Assembly (NCBI RefSeq): GCF_001570425.1
Contig: NZ_BCSX01000021.1
Location: forward strand, 248,001-312,000
Reading direction: 5' to 3'
DNA from: Mycolicibacterium brisbanense
GTDB taxonomy: Bacteria > Actinomycetota > Actinomycetes > Mycobacteriales > Mycobacteriaceae
DNA: 64,000 nucleotides
The position numbers were made by a program, and so were the translations under genes. Positions 17,762-28,717 of the stretch are shown here, in pieces. Under the pieces are notes generated by a model, which ran no database searches, was not told where the DNA came from, and saw only the letters and a program-made list of their open reading frames with translations. Numbering within the stretch: the first letter of the stretch is position 1; each line of letters begins with the position of its first letter.

Positions 17762-20698
17762 TCAGTCGCGGATCTTCGCGAACTGCACCGTAGGCGCCTC
17801 ATACGGGTTGAGCGGGCTTCCCAGCAGCGACCGCACCGCCGGACGCGGACCGTAGGGACGCAGCAACGCGCTGGCGGGACGCGGCCGCACGCGCTGCGGC
17901 CACCAGAACCACCGGCCGAGCAATGCCGCGATCGATGGCGTCATGAACGAACGAACGATCAAGGTGTCGAACAGAAGTCCCAGGCCGATCGTGGTACCGA
18001 TCTGGCCGATGACCTGCAGCTCGCTCACCACCATGGAGGCCATGGTGGCGGCGAACACCAGCCCGGCCGACGTGACCACCTTTCCGGTACCGCCCATGGC
18101 ACGGATGATGCCCGTGTTGATACCCGCGCCGATTTCTTCCTTCATGCGGGATACCAACAACAGGTTGTAGTCGGAGCCGACGGCGAGCAGGATGATCACC
18201 GACATGGCCAGCACCATCCAGTGCAGGTTGATGCCAAGGATGTACTGCCACAGCAGCACCGACATGCCGAAGGACGCACCGAGGGACAGTGCGACCGTCC
18301 CCACGATCACGAGGGCAGCGATGAAGCTGCGCGTGATGATGAGCATGATCGCGAATACCAGGCACAGCGCCGCGATCCCGGCGATCAGCAGATCGTATCC
18401 GGATCCGTCTTTCCAGTCCTTGGCGGTCGACGCAGCGCCGGCGAGGTAGATCTTGCCGCCCACCAGCGGCGTACCCTTGAGCGCTTCCTCTGCCGCAGTT
18501 CGTATTTGCTCGATTCGCTTGATGCCCTCCGGCGTTGCCGGGTCTCCGTTGTGGGAGATGATGAATCGAACGGTCTTACCGTCGGGCGACAGGAACGAAT
18601 CCATCGCGCGCTTGAAATCCGGGTTCTCGAACACCTCTGGCGGCAGGAAGAACGTGTCGTCATTCTTCGCGGCATCGAACGCCTGCCCCATCGCATTGGC
18701 GTCCTTGCTCGATTCGTCCATCTGGGACAGCAGTCCGGCCATGGTGGCATGCGAGGTCAGCGTCATGTCACGCATGGTCTGCATGACGGCGATCATCTGC
18801 GGGTACTGCATCAGCAGCTGCGGCAGGATCGAAGACATCTCGTCCATGTTGTCGACCAGGACGGCGAGCTTGTCATCAAGGGCGTCAACAGAATCCAGCG
18901 CATCGAAGACCGATCGCAACGACCAGCAGATCGGGATGTCGAAGCAGTGCGGCTCCCAGTAGAAGTAGCTGCGGATCGGTCGCAGGAAATCATCGAAAAG
19001 AGCCAGATTGGCTCGCAATTCATCAGTGAGTTCCTGTAGGTCGTGCGTGTGCGCGACCATGCTCTGCATCGTTGCCGAAAGCTCTTTCATCACCTCGTAG
19101 GTGTGCTGCATGGAGTCGATCATCTTGGTCATGTCGTCGGCCTGCTTCAGCATGTCGTCGATGCGAGCCTTCTGGAACTCCGTGGCTTGCGACTGACCGG
19201 CGTTCTGCAGACTGAGCAGGAACGGGACCGACGTGTGTTCGATCGGGGTGCCCTCGGGTCGGGTGATGCCCTGCACCCGCGAGATACCGCGCACCTTGAA
19301 GATCGCCTTGGCAAGTCTGTTGAGCACCAGGAAGTCGGCCGGGTTCCGCAGATCGTGGTCGGTTTCCACCATGAGCACATCGGGTGTCACGCGCGACTGG
19401 GAGAAATGCCGTTCTGCGGCATCGAATCCCATTTTCGCCGGAATGCTGCTGGGGATGTACTGCCGGTCGTTGTAGCTGGTTTTGTACCCCGGCAGCGTCA
19501 CGAGGCCGACGAGCGCGACGGCCATCGACGCGACCAGGATGGGGCCGGGCCAGCGGACCACAGCGGTGCCGATGCCACGCCAGCGATGCACCCGCAGCTT
19601 TCGCTTCGGCTCCAGCAGCCCGATGCCGGTGGCCAACGAAATGCCAGCGGGCACCAGTGTGATGGCGGCGAGGACTGAGACGACCATGCCGACCGCGCAT
19701 GGGACGCCCATGGTGTGGAAATAGGGCAGCCGGGCGAAGTTCAGGCAGAACACCGCCCCGGAGATCGTCAGCCCGGATGCCAGAACGACCGGGGTGACGC
19801 TGCGGTACGTGGTGTAGTAGGCCTTTACCGGGCTCTCACCGGCTTGGCGCGCTTCTTGATATCGGCCGAAATAGAAGATGCCGTAATCGGTTCCGGCCGC
19901 GATGCTGAGGAAGACCAGCATGTTGACCGCATAGGTCGACAACACGAAGACGTCGTTGTGCCCGAGAAAGGCGACGACGCCGCGGGCCGCGGCCAATTCG
20001 AGGCCGACCATGGTCAACAGCAGGATCACCGTGATCGCCGAGCGGTAGACCAGCAGAAGCATGGTGAAGATGATCACGACGGTGACCGCGGTGATCTTCA
20101 GGATGGATTTGTTACCGCTGTGCTGGATGTCGGAGGCCAGCGGCGCTGCACCCGTGACATAGGTCTTGACCCCGTCAGGAGCCGGTATTCGAGCGACGAT
20201 GTCGCGGACCGCGGCCACCGATGCGTCTCCCTCGGCGGTGCCTTGATTGCCGACGAGATTGAGCTGCACATAGGTCGCCTTGCCGTCAGGGCTCTGCACG
20301 CTTGAGGAGGTGAGCCGGTCTCCCCACAGATCCTGAACATGCTCGACGTGATCGGGATCGGCACGCAGATCGCGAATCAGCTGGTCGTAATACTTGTGGG
20401 AATCCTCACCGAGCGGCTGCTGCCCTTCCAGGACGATCATCGCCGCGCTGTCGGATTTGGATTCTTTGAAATCCTGGCCCATCCGCAGGATGGCCTTCAC
20501 CGAAGGCGCATCCCTGGGCATCAGTGCGACAGAACGCTCTTCGGCGACATGCTCCAAAGCCGGGATCGCCGATTTCCACTTCCAGTCGACGGATGCCAAG
20601 GTGCTGAACAGGATCAGCGCCAGCCACGCCAGTATGACCAGTGGCGAGAGCTTACGTATCGCGCGCGCAATGAAGGGCGGCGAGTGCTCGGTCCTCAT
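17762..20698 (-). CDS. mmpL4b: RND lipid exporter MmpL4b (GPL transport)
   Basis: This 978-aa MmpL protein has twelve predicted membrane helices, two large periplasmic porter domains and the paired Asp-Tyr proton-relay sites. These are [16 protein letters not shown] (DY at 271-272) and [17 protein letters not shown] (about residue 840). Between roughly residues 490 and 720 lies a long alpha-helical insert rich in Met/Asp heptads ([16 protein letters not shown]...) with the conserved [15 protein letters not shown] turn. That is the coiled-coil arm of the MmpL4/MmpL5 subgroup. With MmpL4a and MmpS4 it exports GPL or its precursor to the outer membrane. It starts 9 nt after the mmpL4a stop. Confidence 0.93.
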   Translation of the reverse strand: MRTEHSPPFIARAIRKLSPLVILAWLALILFSTLASVDWKWKSAIPALEHVAEERSVALMPRDAPSVKAILRMGQDFKESKSDSAAMIVLEGQQPLGEDSHKYYDQLIRDLRADPDHVEHVQDLWGDRLTSSSVQSPDGKATYVQLNLVGNQGTAEGDASVAAVRDIVARIPAPDGVKTYVTGAAPLASDIQHSGNKSILKITAVTVVIIFTMLLLVYRSAITVILLLTMVGLELAAARGVVAFLGHNDVFVLSTYAVNMLVFLSIAAGTDYGIFYFGRYQEARQAGESPVKAYYTTYRSVTPVVLASGLTISGAVFCLNFARLPYFHTMGVPCAVGMVVSVLAAITLVPAGISLATGIGLLEPKRKLRVHRWRGIGTAVVRWPGPILVASMAVALVGLVTLPGYKTSYNDRQYIPSSIPAKMGFDAAERHFSQSRVTPDVLMVETDHDLRNPADFLVLNRLAKAIFKVRGISRVQGITRPEGTPIEHTSVPFLLSLQNAGQSQATEFQKARIDDMLKQADDMTKMIDSMQHTYEVMKELSATMQSMVAHTHDLQELTDELRANLALFDDFLRPIRSYFYWEPHCFDIPICWSLRSVFDALDSVDALDDKLAVLVDNMDEMSSILPQLLMQYPQMIAVMQTMRDMTLTSHATMAGLLSQMDESSKDANAMGQAFDAAKNDDTFFLPPEVFENPDFKRAMDSFLSPDGKTVRFIISHNGDPATPEGIKRIEQIRTAAEEALKGTPLVGGKIYLAGAASTAKDWKDGSGYDLLIAGIAALCLVFAIMLIITRSFIAALVIVGTVALSLGASFGMSVLLWQYILGINLHWMVLAMSVIILLAVGSDYNLLLVSRMKEEIGAGINTGIIRAMGGTGKVVTSAGLVFAATMASMVVSELQVIGQIGTTIGLGLLFDTLIVRSFMTPSIAALLGRWFWWPQRVRPRPASALLRPYGPRPAVRSLLGSPLNPYEAPTVQFAKIRD

Positions 20699-20707
20699 CG
20701 GCGCTCG

Positions 20708-23590
20708 CTAATCCCTCATCAGCAGGGAACGCACCAGCGGGCGCGGACCTACCGGTCGGAGCATCGAACTGGCGGGGCGGGGACGCACCATCTGCGGCCA
20801 CCAGAACCACCGGCCCAACAGCGCGGCGATGGACGGTGTCATGAAGGCACGCACGATCAAGGTGTCGAACAACAGCCCGAGACCGATTGTCGTACCCACC
20901 TGTCCGATGGTCAGCAGATCGCTGACGATCATCGACGCCATCGTGGCTGCGAACACCAGGCCGGCGGCCGTCACCACCTTGCCGGTCCCGCCCATGGCCC
21001 GGATGATGCCGGTGTTGATGCCCGCGGCCAGTTCCTCTTTCATCCGCGACACCAACAACAGGTTGTAGTCGGAGCCGACCGCCAACAGCACGATCACCGA
21101 CATCGCCAGCACGACCCAGTTGATCTGGAGGCCCAGAATGTGTTGCCAGACAAGGACGGACAGGCCGAACGACGCGCCGAGCGACATCGCCACGGTACCG
21201 ACGATGACCAGCGCGGCGACCAGACTCCGCGTCATGATCAGCATGATGACGAAGATCAGGCACAGTGCCGCGACACCGGCGATCAGCAGATCGTATTTGG
21301 AGCCGTCGACCAGATCCTTCACGCCCGCAGCGGTGCCAGCGAGGGACAGTCTGGCGTTCTCCAGCGGCGTCCCCTTGAGCGCTTCCTCGGCCGCGATCTG
21401 AATCGGTTCGACTCGCGCGATGCCCTCGGGCGTCGCGGGATCGCCGCGCTGCGTGATGAGCATGCGCGCGGCCTTCCCGTCCGGCGACAGGAAGATCTTC
21501 ATGATGCGCTGGAAGTCTTTGTTGTTCAGGACATCTGGGGGCAGGTAGAAGGAGTCGTCGTTCTTCGACGCATCGAACGCCTTGCCCATCGCCGTCGCGT
21601 TCTCGGTCGAATCATCCATCTGGGAGAAGATGCCGGACATGGTGCTGTGCATCGTCAGCATCATCTGACGGGTGCTCTGCATCGACTCGATCATCGGCGG
21701 GAACTGCTCGAGCATCTGCGGCATCAGGGTGTCCAAGTGGTCGAGATCCTTGACCATGATCTGCATCTTGTCGGTCACGCGGTCGACACCGTCGAGTGCG
21801 TCGAAGATCGATCGAATCGACCAGCACAGCGGGATGTCGTAGCAATGCGGTTCCCAGTACAGGTAATTGCGGATCGGCCGCCAGAAGTCATCGAAATCCG
21901 CGACATGGTCTCGCAATACCGCCATGTCCTCCTGAAGCCCGTGGGTGGTGTCGACCATCCGATGGGTCGTCGCCACCATCTCCTGCATCAGGCCGTACAT
22001 GCGCTGCATGAGCGCGATCGTCTTCGACATCTCGTCGGCCTGCGTGAGCATGTCCTCCATCCGCTCCTTCTGGAACGGCAGGCTCAGCCGTTGACCGGCG
22101 TTCGACATGCTGAGCATGAACGGGATCGACGAGTGTTCGAGCTGAGTTCCCTCGGGCCGCGTGATCGACTGCACGTTGGCGATGCCCGGAACCGCGAACA
22201 CCGCCTTGGCCAGCTTGTTGAGCACCAGAAGATCTGCCGGAGTGCGCATATCGTGATCCGACTCGATCAGCAAGAGGTCCGGCGTCGTCATCTTCGATTG
22301 AGGGAAATGACGCTCGGCGGCCGTGAATCCCTGATTGGCAGGAATGTCCTGCGGAATGAACTTCTGGTCACTGTAACTCGGGTTGTATCCGGGCAAGGTC
22401 AGCAGACCGATCGCCGCCACGGCGATCGTCGCGGCCAGGATGGGCGCGGGCCAGCGCACGATCGCGGTGCCGATCCGTCGCCAGCGGCGCGTCGTGACAA
22501 GTCGTTTGGGGTCGAAGAAGCCGAACCTGCTGCCGGCGGCGATCGCTGCCGGAACCAACGTGAGAGCCACCGCGACGGCCACCAATATGCCCACGGCGCC
22601 GGGGATGCCGAGCGGTTTGAAGTAGGGCAGCCGGGTGAAGCTGAGGCAGGCAATGGCGCCCGCGATCGTCACGCCGGACGCCAGGACGACCTTGGCAACT
22701 CCGTGATAGGCGGTGTAGTAGGCGGATTCCCGGTCTTCGCCTGCCTGCCGCGCCTCTTGATATCGCCCGGTGAAGAAGATCCCGTAGTCGGTTCCGGCGG
22801 CGATACCGACGGACACCAGCAGATTGACGACGTAGGTCGTGAGCCCGACGATGCCGTGCAAGCCGAGGAATGCCACCAATCCGCGGGCCACCTGCAGCTC
22901 GATGGCCACGGTCAGCAGCAGGATGATGACGGTGACGAAGGAGCGGTAGAGCAAGAGCAGCATCAGGAAGATGACCCCGATGCTGACGACCGTGATCAGG
23001 ATGACCGTCCGGTTCCCGCTCTGCCCCATGTCCGCGACGATCGCGGCGGGGCCGGTCACATAGGTGTGGAGCCCCGGTGGCTGCGGCGTGTTCTTCACGA
23101 CGTCCTGAACGGCCTTCACCGACTCGTTGGCCGCGGCCTGCCCGAAACTTCCGTGGAGGTTCAACTGGACGTATGCGGCCTTACCGTCGGCACTTTGAGC
23201 GGCACCGGCGGTGAGCGGATCTCCCCAGAAATCCTGGACGTGCTGGATGTGCGTCGGATCGGCCTTCAGCTGCCGAATAACGCTGTCGTAGTACTTGTGC
23301 GCCTCGTCTCCGAGCGGTTCGTCGCCCTCCAGGACGATGACCGCGACACTCTCCGAATTGGATTCCTGGAACACCTCGCCCATGCGCTTCATCGCCATGA
23401 CCGACGGCGCATCCGGCGGGCTCAGCGACACCGAGTGTTTGGCCTCGACGACTTCGAGCGGAGGAATGGCGACTGTCACCAGAACCGTGATGGCCACCCA
23501 TCCGAGAATGATGAGCACCGAGAACTTCCGGATGAAAGTCGCAATCCGTGAGCGAGCCTCCGGGTGAGCGACTACTTGTGCGTGGCTCAT
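20708..23590 (-). CDS. mmpL4a: RND lipid exporter MmpL4a (GPL transport)
   Basis: This 960-aa paralogue of MmpL4b has the same twelve-helix layout and both Asp-Tyr relay sites ([16 protein letters not shown] at about 267, [17 protein letters not shown] at about 840). It also has the helical coiled-coil insert with [15 protein letters not shown]. It overlaps the end of mmpS4 by 4 nt (ATGA), so translation is coupled. In M. smegmatis both MmpL4 proteins are needed for GPL export and are not interchangeable, which explains why the pair is kept. The C-terminus is short and basic. Confidence 0.93.
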   Translation of the reverse strand: MSHAQVVAHPEARSRIATFIRKFSVLIILGWVAITVLVTVAIPPLEVVEAKHSVSLSPPDAPSVMAMKRMGEVFQESNSESVAVIVLEGDEPLGDEAHKYYDSVIRQLKADPTHIQHVQDFWGDPLTAGAAQSADGKAAYVQLNLHGSFGQAAANESVKAVQDVVKNTPQPPGLHTYVTGPAAIVADMGQSGNRTVILITVVSIGVIFLMLLLLYRSFVTVIILLLTVAIELQVARGLVAFLGLHGIVGLTTYVVNLLVSVGIAAGTDYGIFFTGRYQEARQAGEDRESAYYTAYHGVAKVVLASGVTIAGAIACLSFTRLPYFKPLGIPGAVGILVAVAVALTLVPAAIAAGSRFGFFDPKRLVTTRRWRRIGTAIVRWPAPILAATIAVAAIGLLTLPGYNPSYSDQKFIPQDIPANQGFTAAERHFPQSKMTTPDLLLIESDHDMRTPADLLVLNKLAKAVFAVPGIANVQSITRPEGTQLEHSSIPFMLSMSNAGQRLSLPFQKERMEDMLTQADEMSKTIALMQRMYGLMQEMVATTHRMVDTTHGLQEDMAVLRDHVADFDDFWRPIRNYLYWEPHCYDIPLCWSIRSIFDALDGVDRVTDKMQIMVKDLDHLDTLMPQMLEQFPPMIESMQSTRQMMLTMHSTMSGIFSQMDDSTENATAMGKAFDASKNDDSFYLPPDVLNNKDFQRIMKIFLSPDGKAARMLITQRGDPATPEGIARVEPIQIAAEEALKGTPLENARLSLAGTAAGVKDLVDGSKYDLLIAGVAALCLIFVIMLIMTRSLVAALVIVGTVAMSLGASFGLSVLVWQHILGLQINWVVLAMSVIVLLAVGSDYNLLLVSRMKEELAAGINTGIIRAMGGTGKVVTAAGLVFAATMASMIVSDLLTIGQVGTTIGLGLLFDTLIVRAFMTPSIAALLGRWFWWPQMVRPRPASSMLRPVGPRPLVRSLLMRD

Positions 23591-24018
23591 GCTGCCTTCA
23601 GAAGGCAGGAAGTAAACGCGTTCACTTCGTTCGACACCTTCTCGGCCTTGACCTCGTCGTCCACGGTGATGCGGCAGCCGATGTTGTCACTATCACCCTG
23701 GGCCATGATGCTTCCGATCGCCGTGGCCTTGGTGATGTCGAATTGCAGCGACCACGGCAGGCTGACGTTCTTGATGAACTGCGGATCGGTATTGATGTCG
23801 AAGTAGCTGATGGAAGCCACGGTGCCCGGGGATCCGAAGACTTCATAGGTCAGTCGCTTGGGGTTGAAAGGTTTGGTGTCCGCCAATTGAGTATCGGCAT
23901 AAGATGGCCGCTTTTCGTTGCCGAATATGCTGTGCAGCCGGGACACGGTAAAGCCTCCGGCACTAATCACCGCGAGCACGAGTAGCGGGATCCATAACCG
24001 CCGCAGAAGCCCAAAAAT
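23587..24018 (-). CDS. mmpS4: MmpS4 membrane-anchored accessory protein, probable ATT start
   Basis: MmpS4 has one N-terminal membrane anchor and a periplasmic beta domain with [33 protein letters not shown] and [11 protein letters not shown], then a C-terminal CLLK. It partners the MmpL4 pair in GPL synthesis and export. The homologous N-terminus ([22 protein letters not shown]) is encoded up to 24018, but this stretch has no ATG, GTG or TTG in frame. The first GTG (23979) would cut into the anchor. A strong GAGGAGGG (24024-24031) stands 5 nt before an ATT at 24018-24016, so ATT initiation is the best reading; CTG at 24006 is the alternative. Confidence 0.88.
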   Translation of the reverse strand: MFGLLRRLWIPLLVLAVISAGGFTVSRLHSIFGNEKRPSYADTQLADTKPFNPKRLTYEVFGSPGTVASISYFDINTDPQFIKNVSLPWSLQFDITKATAIGSIMAQGDSDNIGCRITVDDEVKAEKVSNEVNAFTSCLLKAA

Positions 24019-24814
24019 CGTAGCCCTCCTCGCCTATCCCCGTACCCGGGCACCATGCTGCGGCATGTGCAGCTTGATCGCAATCCCGAGACACCACCGG
24101 GGCGCAACGTAGTCGTTGAAGACTAGACCATGCCGGATACGGGCATATAGGTCCGTTCCCCACGCGATATCTGATCGGAACGCACACTACATGCGTGCGT
24201 CACTCCCGCTTTTCTACACATAGTCTTGAATACTTCTTCGCCGGTTGCAAAACGCGCATCACATGCGATAAATAGCAAATTGACCATTTAATCCGGATAT
24301 GTGCGAGATCCAGCCAGAATCCCGGATGCCGGCCGCGCTGGCGAACATCCGGCCCGGCAGGCTCGAACCTCGGATCCCGCGCCCACGGCGGCCGCAGCCG
24401 ACCGGGTGATCGGATCACGCGCGGATCACGAGAAGTCAGCAAGCTGGCGGGAAACCCACACCGTCCTGCCGGATCCCGCCCGTGGCACGGCTACCCGCAG
24501 CCGCCCGCGACGCATCCGCGGGCCGCCGGATTGCAGCCCTGCGGGCCAACTCCGGCACCTGCACGGGCCCTCACAAGCATGCCCTACGCCGGACCACAGC
24601 ACGGAGACCACCCTGGCCTGCGGATTTCGCGTCGCCGCAGTCGCCCGGCGCCCCGCTGCCGCACCGAAACCGCAGGTCTGCGCCGCGCGGATGCGTTGTT
24701 GTGCGGGCCTGTGAAGTTGCTTCGCGGACCGGTCGAGACCGACCTGCTGCGGTAGCGTGCTGCAGGCACGCAAGTGCACGACGCGAATTGACGGAAGCGC
24801 AAAGGAATGACCCG
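24019..24814. other. Long intergenic region upstream of mmpS4
   Basis: About 800 bp with no supported gene. The part nearest mmpS4 (24180-24300) is AT-richer and likely holds the promoter of the exporter operon. The 24300-24780 part is GC-rich with arginine-rich spurious frames only. Confidence 0.45.
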
Positions 24815-25240
24815 ATGAGCTCAGCCCTATTCGGCAATCTCGCAATAATCGCCCTGGTGGCATTGTTGGCATTCGCCACTTGCATGTTCGTGTACACCAT
24901 ACGTTTGCGAAATCAGCCGTCGTCGCCGTTGGCCGAGGAAGTGGGCGGCACGAAAGCGGTTTTGCGCAAGCTCCGAAAACGCGAGCCGATGTCGGAAGAA
25001 GAAATCGATTTCGCGGCCCGAACCATTGCCAATCGGAGTTCGCCGATGGCATTCTCGATCCCGGCGGCTATATTCTCCCTGGGTTGTTTCTATGTACTCG
25101 GCAGCCTCGAGCAGTTGCACGGGGCGACACCCTCCGAACGAACATTCCTCGGCGTCATTCCGATGATTTCGTCCATCAACATAACCGCCCAGATATTGCG
25201 GGTCGCAAAATTGAGGAAACGCCTGCCGAAAGCGGGTTGA
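24815..25240 (+). CDS. Small membrane protein of unknown function
   Basis: This 141-aa protein has an N-terminal membrane helix (about residues 6-28). A charged cytoplasmic stretch with KAVLRKLRKREPMSEEE follows, then one or two further hydrophobic segments around 76-95 and 110-125, and a basic tail (KLRKRLPKAG). The ATG at 24815 has AAAGGA 9 nt ahead. I do not recognise the family. It sits between the GPL exporter and a second mmpS-mmpL pair, both membrane lipid-transport units, and may be a small envelope protein; no function can be assigned. Confidence 0.7.
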   Translation: MSSALFGNLAIIALVALLAFATCMFVYTIRLRNQPSSPLAEEVGGTKAVLRKLRKREPMSEEEIDFAARTIANRSSPMAFSIPAAIFSLGCFYVLGSLEQLHGATPSERTFLGVIPMISSINITAQILRVAKLRKRLPKAG

Positions 25241-25366
25241 CGCCGCGCCGGGGGTCGTCCGGCTCGGTCGTCGTGGCGCAGATTCGCGGGTCTGGCGGCA
25301 CACCCACCGGCCATCGCGGGACTAGGTGGCGCTCGTGCGTTGGACTACCAGTGCCGAGCCCGTCTA

Positions 25367-25385
25367 ATATCAACCTGTTTGATAT
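25367..25385. promoter_or_regulatory. Inverted repeat upstream of mmpS (candidate operator)
   Basis: ATATCAA (25367-25373) and TTGATAT (25379-25385) form a perfect 7-bp dyad around CCTGT, about 50 nt before the mmpS start. A TATAGG hexamer overlaps the right arm (25383-25388) and could be the -10 box. The dyad is a likely repressor site, but no regulator gene adjoins it. Confidence 0.5.
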
Positions 25386-25433
25386 AGGGGATGGCGGGTC
25401 CGAATCCGAGGTCGGGTGTCGAAAGGTGGTCGG

Positions 25434-25877
25434 GTGAGCCCTCGTTCAGCAGGAAGGACGATCCTGGCGCGCGCCTGGATGCCCCTGATCGCGGTGATCG
25501 CGTTGAGTGTGGGCGCGCTCTGCATGTGGAAGGTCCACCAAATGTCCGAACCCGGACCGGTCCTGGCGGTCAACGAACCGCAAGCGCCGCCGGAGTTCAC
25601 GCCGAAAAAGCTCACCTATGAACTGTTCGGATCCGCCGGAAGCGGTGCCATGGTGTCCTACGTCGACATCGACGGACACCCGCACCAGGTCGATCTCACG
25701 GAGCTGCCGTGGTCGCACGACGAGACCACCACGCTCACCGTGGTATCCGGCAGCATCTCGGCGCAAGTGCATGGCGGCCAGGTGGGCTGCCGGATACTGG
25801 TGAACGACGTTGTCCGTGACGAACAGTCGGATGACCACCAGGACGCCGACGTCACCTGCCGGGTGAAGTCCGCGTGA
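25434..25877 (+). CDS. MmpS-family membrane accessory protein
   Basis: This protein of about 147 aa has an N-terminal anchor (WMPLIAVIALSVGALCMW) and the MmpS periplasmic domain: KKLTYELFG, AMVSYVDIDG, LPWSHDE, GQVGCRILVND and a terminal Cys. It shares the core of MmpS4 but lacks the RPSYADT linker, so it is a different member. GTG 25434 has AAAGGTGG ahead; an in-frame GTG at 25416 is equally possible. The stop overlaps the mmpL start by 4 nt (GTGA). MmpS proteins assist their partner MmpL in lipid or siderophore export. Confidence 0.88.
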   Translation: MSPRSAGRTILARAWMPLIAVIALSVGALCMWKVHQMSEPGPVLAVNEPQAPPEFTPKKLTYELFGSAGSGAMVSYVDIDGHPHQVDLTELPWSHDETTTLTVVSGSISAQVHGGQVGCRILVNDVVRDEQSDDHQDADVTCRVKSA

Positions 25878-28717
25878 GTGAGCATCGCGCGGGCCGGCCT
25901 CTGGTCGCGAAAACCGTTCGCGCTTTTGCTGTTCCGATCATCGTGTTCTGGGCCCTGCTGGCGGTGACCACCAATACCTTTGTGCCGCAGGTCGAACGCG
26001 TTGCCGAGGAACTCGCCGGGCCGCTGGTTCCGCACTACGCGCCGTCACAGGTGGCCATGCTGCGGATCGGCGAGAAATTTCAGGAGTCGACCTCCACCAG
26101 CATGACGATGCTGGTACTGGAAGCCGACCACCCGCTCGGCGCGCCTGAGCATCAGTACTACGACGACCTGGTGCGTCGACTGAAAGCCGACACCGCGCAT
26201 GTGCAGTATGTGATGGACACCTGGGGCAAGCCGATAACCGCTGCGGGGGCACAGAGCCTCGACGGCAAAGCTGCCTACGTGCTGCTGCGGCTGGCCGGCG
26301 ACATCGGTCAGATCCAGGCCAATGACTCGGTGCAGGCGGTACGCAACATGATCGCCCACGACACACCGCCACCGGGGCTCAAGGTCTACGTCAGCGGCGC
26401 GGCACCGCTGGCCGCGGACACGGTGAACATCGCGAATTCGAGCCTGAACAACATCACGATCGTCACGATCTTCCTGATCATCTTCATGCTCCTGCTGGTG
26501 TACCGCTCCATCACCACCATGCTGGTGCCGTTGTTCGGGGTGTTGGTGCTCATGCTCGCGGCCAAAGGCGTCATCGCGACCCTCGGACATTTCGGCTACA
26601 TCGAGCTGTCCTCGTTCGCCGTCAACATGGTCGTATCGCTCACCTTGGGCGCCGGAACGGATTACGGCATCTTCCTGACGGGCCGCTACCACGAGGCCCG
26701 GCTGGCAGGAGAAAGTCGCGAGGACGCCTACTACACCGCGTACCGCGGCGTGTCACACGTCATCATCGGCTCCGGACTCACCATCGCCGGTGCCGCATTC
26801 TGCCTGAGTTTCGCCCGGCTCAACTACTTTCACACCATGGGGCCTGCCGTGGCCATCAGCATGGTGTTGACAGTCGCCGGAGCGCTGACCATCGGACCGG
26901 CACTGCTGAGCGTGGGCAGCCTCTTCGGCCTCTTCGATCCGAAGCGTCAGGCCGGGGCCAAGCTGTACCGGCGGATCGGCACGAGCGTGGTGCGCTGGCC
27001 CAAACCGATCCTGGTCGCCAGTGTCACGCTCGTCGCGCTCGGAGCGGTTTTCGTGCCGACCTACCAGGTCAGTTTCGACGACCGGACGTACCAGCCGGCC
27101 GACGCGCCCGCCAACCAGGGATTCCAGGCGGCGGATCGCCACTTCCCCAAGAGCAAGCTGTTTTCCGAGATGCTGATGATCGAGTCCGACCACGACATGC
27201 GCAACTCGGCTGACTTCATCTCGCTGGACCGCGCGGCCAAGGCACTCATCCGGCTGCCCGGCGTTGCCATGGTGCAGAGCATCACCCGGCCCATGGGGCG
27301 GGCGCTCGAGCACGCAAGCCTCCCTTACCTGTTCACCACGCAAGGCAGCGGCAACGGCCAGCAGTTGCCTTTCACGCGGCAGATGAACAGCAATACCGAT
27401 CAGCAGGCCCAGATCATGGCGCACACCATCACGGTGCTGCGCCAGACGATCGACCTGACCCAGAAACTCGCCGACGAGTTGCACAACACCGTGGTCACCA
27501 TGGAGGACATGGAGCAGGTCACCGAGCAGATGCGGGACCAGGTGGCCAACCTCGACGACTTCATGAGGCCGCTGCGCAACTACTTCTATTGGGAGCCACA
27601 CTGTTTCGACATTCCGGCATGCTGGGCGTTCCGGTCGCTGTTCGACATGCTCGACAGCGTCGACAGCCTGGCCGGTGACATCAAGGATGCCGTGGGCTCC
27701 TTGGAGGTGGTCGACAAACTGTTGCCGCAGATGGTGTCCCAGCTCAAGATCATGGCCGACGACATGCAGGGACTGCAGGCACTGATCGTCAACACCTATG
27801 GCCCGTCGAACATTCAGGCCGACAACACCGATCAGACCTTCGACGACATGATCAACGTGGGCAACGACTTCGACACCTCGCGCAGCGATGACTTCTTCTA
27901 CATACCGCGGGAGGCGTTCGACAACGAGGACATCAAAACCGGTATGGCACTGATGATGTCGCCGGACGGCAAGGCCGCGCGCTTCATCGTCACCCACGAG
28001 GGCAACGCCATGGGGCCCGAAGGCATCGAGCACGTCGAGCAGTTCCCCGACGCGATCAAGATCGCCTTGAAGGAGACCTCGTTGGCGGGCTCGAAGATCT
28101 ACATCGGCGGCTCGGGCTCCAACAACAGAGACATCCAGCAGTACGCCAAGTCCGATCTGCTCATCGCCGCCATCGCCGCGTTCGTGCTGATCTTCCTCAT
28201 CATGATGGTGATCACGCGTTCTCTGGTGGCCGCCTTGGTGATTCCCGGGACGGTGGCCTTCTCCTACGCCGGTGCGTTCGGATTGTCCGTGCTGATTTGG
28301 CAGCATCTGATCGGCCTGCACCTGCACTGGCTGATTCTGCCGCTGACGTTCATCATCCTGGTGGCGGTCGGTTCGGACTACAACCTGCTGTTGATCGCTC
28401 GGCTCAAAGAGGAGGTCCACGCTGGACTGAACACCGGGCTGATCCGCGCGCTGGGCAGTACCGGTGGTGTGGTGACCTCCGCCGGTTTGGTGTTCGCCTT
28501 CACGATGCTGGCGATGCTCTCCAGCGATCTACGCACCATCGGCCAGGTCGGCTCGACGGTATGCATCGGGCTGTTGCTCGACACCCTGATCGTGCGATCG
28601 TTCATCGTGCCGTGCCTCGTCCGATTGCTCGGGCCCTGGTTCTGGTGGCCGACGCTGGTCAGGTCGCGTCCGCTGCGGTCCGCCACGCCGCACTACGCAA
28701 CAGCCGAAGCCCGTTGA
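25874..28717 (+). CDS. MmpL-family RND transporter (MmpL4/5 type)
   Basis: This 947-aa protein is a full MmpL: two membrane halves, DY relay pairs in GTDYGIFLTGRYHEAR and [17 protein letters not shown], and the long helical insert with [15 protein letters not shown] found in MmpL4/MmpL5. Its substrate is unknown; MmpL4/5 homologues export siderophores, drugs or GPL. It is less like MmpL4a and MmpL4b than they are like each other. Its last 59 nt overlap the convergent ctpJ end, so both proteins share DNA at their C-termini. Confidence 0.9.
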   Translation: MSEHRAGRPLVAKTVRAFAVPIIVFWALLAVTTNTFVPQVERVAEELAGPLVPHYAPSQVAMLRIGEKFQESTSTSMTMLVLEADHPLGAPEHQYYDDLVRRLKADTAHVQYVMDTWGKPITAAGAQSLDGKAAYVLLRLAGDIGQIQANDSVQAVRNMIAHDTPPPGLKVYVSGAAPLAADTVNIANSSLNNITIVTIFLIIFMLLLVYRSITTMLVPLFGVLVLMLAAKGVIATLGHFGYIELSSFAVNMVVSLTLGAGTDYGIFLTGRYHEARLAGESREDAYYTAYRGVSHVIIGSGLTIAGAAFCLSFARLNYFHTMGPAVAISMVLTVAGALTIGPALLSVGSLFGLFDPKRQAGAKLYRRIGTSVVRWPKPILVASVTLVALGAVFVPTYQVSFDDRTYQPADAPANQGFQAADRHFPKSKLFSEMLMIESDHDMRNSADFISLDRAAKALIRLPGVAMVQSITRPMGRALEHASLPYLFTTQGSGNGQQLPFTRQMNSNTDQQAQIMAHTITVLRQTIDLTQKLADELHNTVVTMEDMEQVTEQMRDQVANLDDFMRPLRNYFYWEPHCFDIPACWAFRSLFDMLDSVDSLAGDIKDAVGSLEVVDKLLPQMVSQLKIMADDMQGLQALIVNTYGPSNIQADNTDQTFDDMINVGNDFDTSRSDDFFYIPREAFDNEDIKTGMALMMSPDGKAARFIVTHEGNAMGPEGIEHVEQFPDAIKIALKETSLAGSKIYIGGSGSNNRDIQQYAKSDLLIAAIAAFVLIFLIMMVITRSLVAALVIPGTVAFSYAGAFGLSVLIWQHLIGLHLHWLILPLTFIILVAVGSDYNLLLIARLKEEVHAGLNTGLIRALGSTGGVVTSAGLVFAFTMLAMLSSDLRTIGQVGSTVCIGLLLDTLIVRSFIVPCLVRLLGPWFWWPTLVRSRPLRSATPHYATAEAR

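Noticed and set aside
20339..23551. A 1070-codon open frame on the plus strand opposite the mmpL4 genes
   Set aside because: It is exactly antisense to two strongly supported MmpL genes, is rich in Arg/His/Gln/Asp as expected from a reversed high-GC gene, and shows no motif or ribosome site.
24301..24714. Plus-strand frame in the region before the small membrane protein
   Set aside because: Ala/Arg/Pro-rich with no coding bias or motif; typical non-coding GC-rich frame.
26753..28420. A 555-codon minus frame opposite the second mmpL
   Set aside because: Shadow of MmpL codon structure; composition of repeated Arg/Gln/His/Asp and no family pattern.
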